Shown piece after piece: positions 7,213 to 9,532 of a DNA stretch of 9,532 nucleotides (position 1 is the first letter of the stretch; the number at the start of each line of letters is the position of its first letter). Made by a program: the position numbers and the translations under genes. A model generated the notes under the pieces. The model saw only the letters and a list, made by a program, of their open reading frames with translations. It did no database searches and was not told the DNA's origin. The DNA is taken from contig JAGVEP010000439.1 in the NCBI GenBank assembly GCA_020058145.1, positions 1 through 9,532 of the forward strand, read 5' to 3'. The DNA comes from Phycisphaerae bacterium (GTDB lineage: Bacteria > Planctomycetota > Phycisphaerae > UBA1845 > Fen-1342).

Positions 7213-7855
7213 CGAAGCGGCGCCCGGGCAGGACGGGCCGGACGATCGGCGCCCATCGCTGTGCGAGGAACCACGCTGCCCTGTGTGCGAGTACGATCTT
7301 CGAGGCATATCGGGAGACCCCGTGCGCTGTCCGGAGTGCGGCGCGCGCGCGTCGCGACGCGCACTTCGCATTCCGGCCCGTGAATTCACGAGGCGATGCC
7401 GGCGCGCGGAATCGTGGGCCACATTCTGCGTTGGCGCGATGTGGCTGTTCGTTCTGGGAACCGTTTTGTGGCGGTTCGCAGGGGGGCAGTATGGCGCGGT
7501 CCCCTGTATGTTCTTGGCGCTATTGTGGTGTTTCGGCGGAATTGCCTTCGCACTCGCGTGTTACCGTCGGCGCGGATGCTTGAACGTGCTTTTCTGGTTC
7601 CATCTCACTGGGGCTATCTGGGCCGTCGTAGCCGTTGCTGCCGCTTGGGCGACGGTTCTGGTCTATGAGCAAGTCTCCGCTCGGGTTTGGGCGGTGATCT
7701 ACAGCGTCCTGCTCGCAAGTCTAGCAGTGTTGTCGTGGCTCAGGCCAACATGGGCGGCTTTCCTGTTTCGTGGCCCTTACTTGGTGGGGAAGCAGAAACT
7801 GGCATTGCTGCAGAGGCGTCAGTTGGCGGCCGAGGCCGATACAGCCAGCACGTAG
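7202..7855 (+). CDS. Zinc-ribbon four-helix membrane protein, partner of tip 2 (candidate immunity protein)
   Basis: A 217-residue protein. ATG 7202 has AGGA eight bases upstream and overlaps the end of the RHS cassette by 11 bases; an ATG at 7178 is in frame but less likely. The start is supported by comparison: its G-N-E-A at residues 3-6 is matched by G-N-E-A at 4-7 of the paralogue at 8645. Residues 26-46 form a zinc ribbon, C-P-V-C-E-Y-D-L-R-G ... V-R-C-P-E-C-G, with Cys 26, 29, 43 and 46. After a basic linker come about four hydrophobic helices (roughly 74-92, 99-120, 127-155, 162-182) and a basic cytoplasmic-looking tail. Proteins of this type are common in Planctomycetota and mostly unstudied. 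Pairing with an RHS tip, and a paralogue in the same place behind the homologous tip, suggests it protects against or handles that tip. Immunity proteins against membrane-acting toxins are often membrane proteins, which fits. No catalytic residues are evident. Confidence 0.82.
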   Translation: MPGNEAAPGQDGPDDRRPSLCEEPRCPVCEYDLRGISGDPVRCPECGARASRRALRIPAREFTRRCRRAESWATFCVGAMWLFVLGTVLWRFAGGQYGAVPCMFLALLWCFGGIAFALACYRRRGCLNVLFWFHLTGAIWAVVAVAAAWATVLVYEQVSARVWAVIYSVLLASLAVLSWLRPTWAAFLFRGPYLVGKQKLALLQRRQLAAEADTAST

Positions 7856-7875
7856 CTCGTAGATCAGCTTCCTGG

Positions 7876-8658
7876 TTGCGCGCTGCGGGCTACGGCGTGC
7901 AGCAGGCGGAAACAGTCGATCCGAACGCTCCGTATGACCCGAACAGCGTGAAACTTGGTTACAATGGCGATATGCTGCGTTCCACGATGCTGCTGACCGA
8001 TCAAAATGCCGGTTCTCCCGTGCAGTGGAGCACAGGCTATCAGCCGGTGGTGAGTTACACCGCCTTCGGCGACCCGATTTACCGCGACCCGAATGGCACG
8101 GAGCACGTCGGGCCGCTGCCGGAAGATCCAAACGCCCCGGCGGACTTCCCGCGGTACCAGTATGCCGGCGGCTGGGGCTATGAGAGCGGTTACATCACCC
8201 TGCAAGGTGCGAATACGACGCTGGCGCCGATTACGCTCCAGCACGTCGGCTGGCGCTGGTATCAGCCGGGCGTGGGGCGGTTTGTGCAGCGGGATCCGAT
8301 TGGCCTTCAGGGTGGACTAAACAGTTACGTCTATGCGGACACCGAACCGCTGAGCCAGACCGACCCAGACGGATTATCGACTGACGAACGCGCCTGGGTG
8401 GACCCGCGTGTTAACCCACCGTTACCTCTTCCCCCCAAGGCGAGATGCAACCCGGGCCCGGGCTCGTTGGTCGTTCTCTGCACGGGCGGCGACCACTCGT
8501 GGTTGGACAAACCGAGGACAGTGAAAAGGGTGCAACTCGTCGTCAAGGTTCCCGTTACGGTACTCAGTTGGGTTCCCGGAGTTGGGTGGACCCTAAAGGT
8601 CGTTATGCGCACCATGACGATCATCGGCTGGTTGCAAGAAGGATATGACCTTTGGTAA
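7876..8658 (+). CDS. Orphan RHS cassette 3: short core fragment plus tip 3
   Basis: Core similarity begins abruptly at 7885 (A-G-Y-G-V-Q-Q-A-E), only 30 bases after the previous gene's stop, and runs to D-P-D-G (ending 8373). Only about the last 160 residues of the core are present: the G-D-M-L-R-S-T-M-L-L-T-D block, a Y-A-G-G-W-G-Y-E-S-G-Y block and G-W-R-W-Y-Q-P-G-V-G-R-F-V-Q-R-D-P-I-G-L. TTG 7876 is a nominal start; there is no credible ribosome binding site, and the frame stays open upstream through the preceding gene without RHS similarity. Unlike the other copies it carries a longer loop near 8040-8155 with extra DPN units. Tip 3 (94 residues) follows. No signal peptide is present, so the module probably works only if recombined onto the full-length gene. 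It overlaps the next gene by 14 bases. Confidence 0.7.
   Translation: MRAAGYGVQQAETVDPNAPYDPNSVKLGYNGDMLRSTMLLTDQNAGSPVQWSTGYQPVVSYTAFGDPIYRDPNGTEHVGPLPEDPNAPADFPRYQYAGGWGYESGYITLQGANTTLAPITLQHVGWRWYQPGVGRFVQRDPIGLQGGLNSYVYADTEPLSQTDPDGLSTDERAWVDPRVNPPLPLPPKARCNPGPGSLVVLCTGGDHSWLDKPRTVKRVQLVVKVPVTVLSWVPGVGWTLKVVMRTMTIIGWLQEGYDLW
7885..8373 (+). repeat. RHS core repeat, copy 3 (short)
   Basis: Homologous to the second half of copies 1 and 2. It opens with 26 bases (7885-7910) identical to 6532-6557 of copy 2, beginning GCGGGCTACGGCGTGCAGCA, and shares the 38-base block at 8233-8270 with one mismatch. Divergence from copies 1 and 2 is greater in the middle, where a different loop is present. 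Confidence 0.87.
8374..8655 (+). other. Variable C-terminal tip 3
   Basis: Ninety-four residues beginning L-S-T-D-E-R-A-W-V-D-P and ending G-W-L-Q-E-G-Y-D-L-W. It aligns along its whole length with tip 2, with a slightly longer Pro-rich segment near the start. The shared C-T-G-G-x-H-S-W and P-R-T-V-K-R-V motifs are intact. Conservation between tips 2 and 3 is higher than between their partner proteins, a pattern to weigh when judging whether the partners are specific immunities. Confidence 0.65.
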
Positions 8659-9340
8659 TGAGGCTGTACGAATGCGGAGCAATCAGGCGGATAAGCGCTT
8701 AGGTGATCCGTGCGGGCTCGAAGACGCCGACGAGGACATTATGTGTATCGATTGCGGGTATAACCTAAGGTCCCTATCCGCGAACCCCGTGCGGTGTCCA
8801 GAATGCGGCGCAAACCGAAGGTTGGAGGACATTCGCGTCCCTCGCGATGCCGTTGCGGCTTCGTTGCGGCGGCTTGAGACGCTTCTGACGTTGTCAGTTG
8901 CAGCCGTGTGGGCTGCTCTGCTCGCTGCGCTCCTGTTTGGTGCCGGACACCCGGTCCACGTGCTGGGAGTCGGGGTGATCGCATGTGCCATCCCCGCACT
9001 CTGGTTTGGGAAGCTGTCCGGATTCGACCGTGGGTGGTTGCTAGTCTTGGCCTGGTACCAGGCGACTGGATTTCTCTGGATCGGACTGCTGGGCGCCACA
9101 GGCTTGGCATTCGCGTGGGCATGGGACTATTTACCACCGGCCATTCGAGTGCTGAGTTGTTGTCTTGGAGCGATTGCGCCCCTTGTCTTGTGGAAACCGC
9201 TCCAGCCCGTTTGCCTTTCCTGGATTGGCGCGCCGTATCGGCGCGCGCAAAGACTCTTGAAGACCGTCTGCCGGCGGAGCGCAACGGCCATGGCATACCG
9301 ACGACTGCACCCGGTCGACAAGAGGAACGAGCGTAAATAG
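8645..9340 (+). CDS. Zinc-ribbon membrane protein, partner of tip 3 (candidate immunity protein)
   Basis: A 231-residue paralogue of the protein at 7202-7855. ATG 8645 overlaps the cassette end by 14 bases. An AAGGA lies just upstream but very close; another in-frame ATG at 8672 would drop the conserved G-N-E-A, so 8645 is preferred. The zinc ribbon is C-I-D-C-G-Y-N-L-R-S ... V-R-C-P-E-C-G (Cys 34, 37, 51, 54), followed by R-V-P-R and a basic linker as in the paralogue. About four hydrophobic helices follow (roughly 80-99, 104-121, 129-160, 166-183), then a strongly basic tail rich in Arg and Lys. Outside the zinc ribbon the two proteins are similar mainly in layout. Function is unknown; co-location behind homologous tips is the main clue. 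The gene ends just before the insertion sequence. Confidence 0.82.
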   Translation: MTFGNEAVRMRSNQADKRLGDPCGLEDADEDIMCIDCGYNLRSLSANPVRCPECGANRRLEDIRVPRDAVAASLRRLETLLTLSVAAVWAALLAALLFGAGHPVHVLGVGVIACAIPALWFGKLSGFDRGWLLVLAWYQATGFLWIGLLGATGLAFAWAWDYLPPAIRVLSCCLGAIAPLVLWKPLQPVCLSWIGAPYRRAQRLLKTVCRRSATAMAYRRLHPVDKRNERK

Positions 9341-9351
9341 AGCGCAAATAG
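9330..9351 (+). repeat. 11-bp tandem duplication at the gene end
   Basis: AGCGTAAATAG (9330-9340) is followed directly by AGCGCAAATAG (9341-9351), with one mismatch. The first unit holds the stop codon of the upstream gene; the second merges with the IS end. It may be a footprint of IS insertion or a slippage event. Confidence 0.5.
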
Positions 9352-9361
9352 GGACAGCCAG
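9342..9361 (+). repeat. Direct repeat, right copy / insertion-sequence end
   Basis: GCGCAAATAGGGACAGCCAG matches the left copy at 5919-5938 in 18 of 20 bases. It lies 14 bases beyond the stop codon of the transposase tail (on the minus strand), where the IS terminus is expected. The other end of the IS is outside the window, so the terminal inverted repeat cannot be confirmed here. Confidence 0.6.
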
Positions 9362-9374
9362 GAATGGCATTAAC

Positions 9375-9532
9375 TTAAGCTGCATCTTGTTTTCTCCGCA
9401 AGGCTTTACGCAGCGCGGCGCGCGGCTGGGTCATGAGCGGGTATCCCGACGGCCGGCGTTTGCGGACGCGGGGCGCGTAGCGGTCGGGACGTAGCGGATT
9501 GACCCACAGGTCGGGCGGGGCGGGGGTGGCCA
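9375..9532 (-). mobile_element. Transposase C-terminus, partial (IS4-like DDE family)
   Basis: On the minus strand a frame enters from the right edge and ends at TAA 9377-9375, giving 51 residues. It includes D-L-W-V-N-P-L-R-P-D-R-Y-A-P, then R-V-R-K-R-R-P-S-G-Y-P-L-M-T-Q-P-R, then a basic Arg/Lys-rich end. A basic R-K-R-R-P-x-x-Y-P-L-M-T-x-P-R tail close to the stop is characteristic, from memory, of IS4-type DDE transposases common in Planctomycetota and Acidobacteria. The catalytic DDE part is outside the window, so the family call is tentative. The IS would extend from about 9342 rightwards and may have inserted next to, or helped move, the RHS cassettes. Confidence 0.6.

Noticed and set aside
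7687..7875. Upstream extension of orphan cassette 3
   Set aside because: It overlaps the C-terminal coding region of the zinc-ribbon membrane protein in a different frame and lacks RHS similarity.
9228..9246. Hairpin with a 7-bp GC stem (GCGCGCC / GGCGCGC) as a terminator
   Set aside because: It lies inside the coding region of the membrane protein about 95 bases before the stop and has no T-run.

Overview
The window looks like a piece of a GC-rich Planctomycetota genome, probably Phycisphaerae-like. This rests on three lineage habits recalled from knowledge and not searched: an RHS/YD-repeat protein full of Asp-Pro-Asn (DPN) triplets, small membrane proteins with an N-terminal CxxC...YxLR...CPECG zinc ribbon, and the C-terminal tail of a DDE transposase ending in a basic R-x-R-K-R-R-P segment.

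Left edge (1-760, minus strand): the start of a lipoprotein gene, cut by the window edge, lies just downstream of a TetR-family repressor gene. The repressor's own promoter can be read: a perfect 16-bp palindrome fills the spacer between a consensus -35 and a plausible -10. Together they look like a self-regulated locus, possibly an efflux operon (inference).

Centre (934-5924, plus strand): a complete 1346-residue exported RHS protein. It has a signal peptide, an RHS N-terminal domain, YD repeats, an RHS-associated core ending in DPEG, and a unique 67-residue hydrophobic tip. It is followed at once by a partner gene whose product resembles a peptidase-MA/gluzincin fold that has lost its HExxH residues.

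Right (about 5944-9340, plus strand): two orphan cassettes. Each holds a 5'-truncated copy of the same RHS core (from codon about 954 in cassette 2 and about 1150 in cassette 3), then a new C-terminal tip of about 90 residues, then a partner gene overlapping the end of the tip. The two orphan tips are homologous to each other and unrelated to the tip of the full-length gene. The two partners are paralogous four-helix membrane proteins with a zinc ribbon.

The layout matches the known organisation of polymorphic RHS/CDI toxin systems: one full-length toxin with its immunity gene, then promoterless 'orphan' toxin-tip/immunity modules that can be recombined onto the full-length gene through the shared core. 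The core segments are near-identical over stretches, which would permit such switching. If correct, the tips would be small membrane-active effectors of an undescribed family and the downstream genes their immunity proteins. Toxicity and immunity are inference; the modular duplication is visible directly.

Right edge (9342-9532): an insertion-sequence end and the C-terminus of its transposase on the minus strand. A 20-bp sequence at this end recurs (18/20) just before the first orphan cassette, so the orphan array is bracketed by direct repeats. No RNA genes or CRISPR arrays were seen. No gene-free stretch exceeds about 210 bases; the longest, 728-933, holds the TetR promoter/operator and the leader of the RHS gene.
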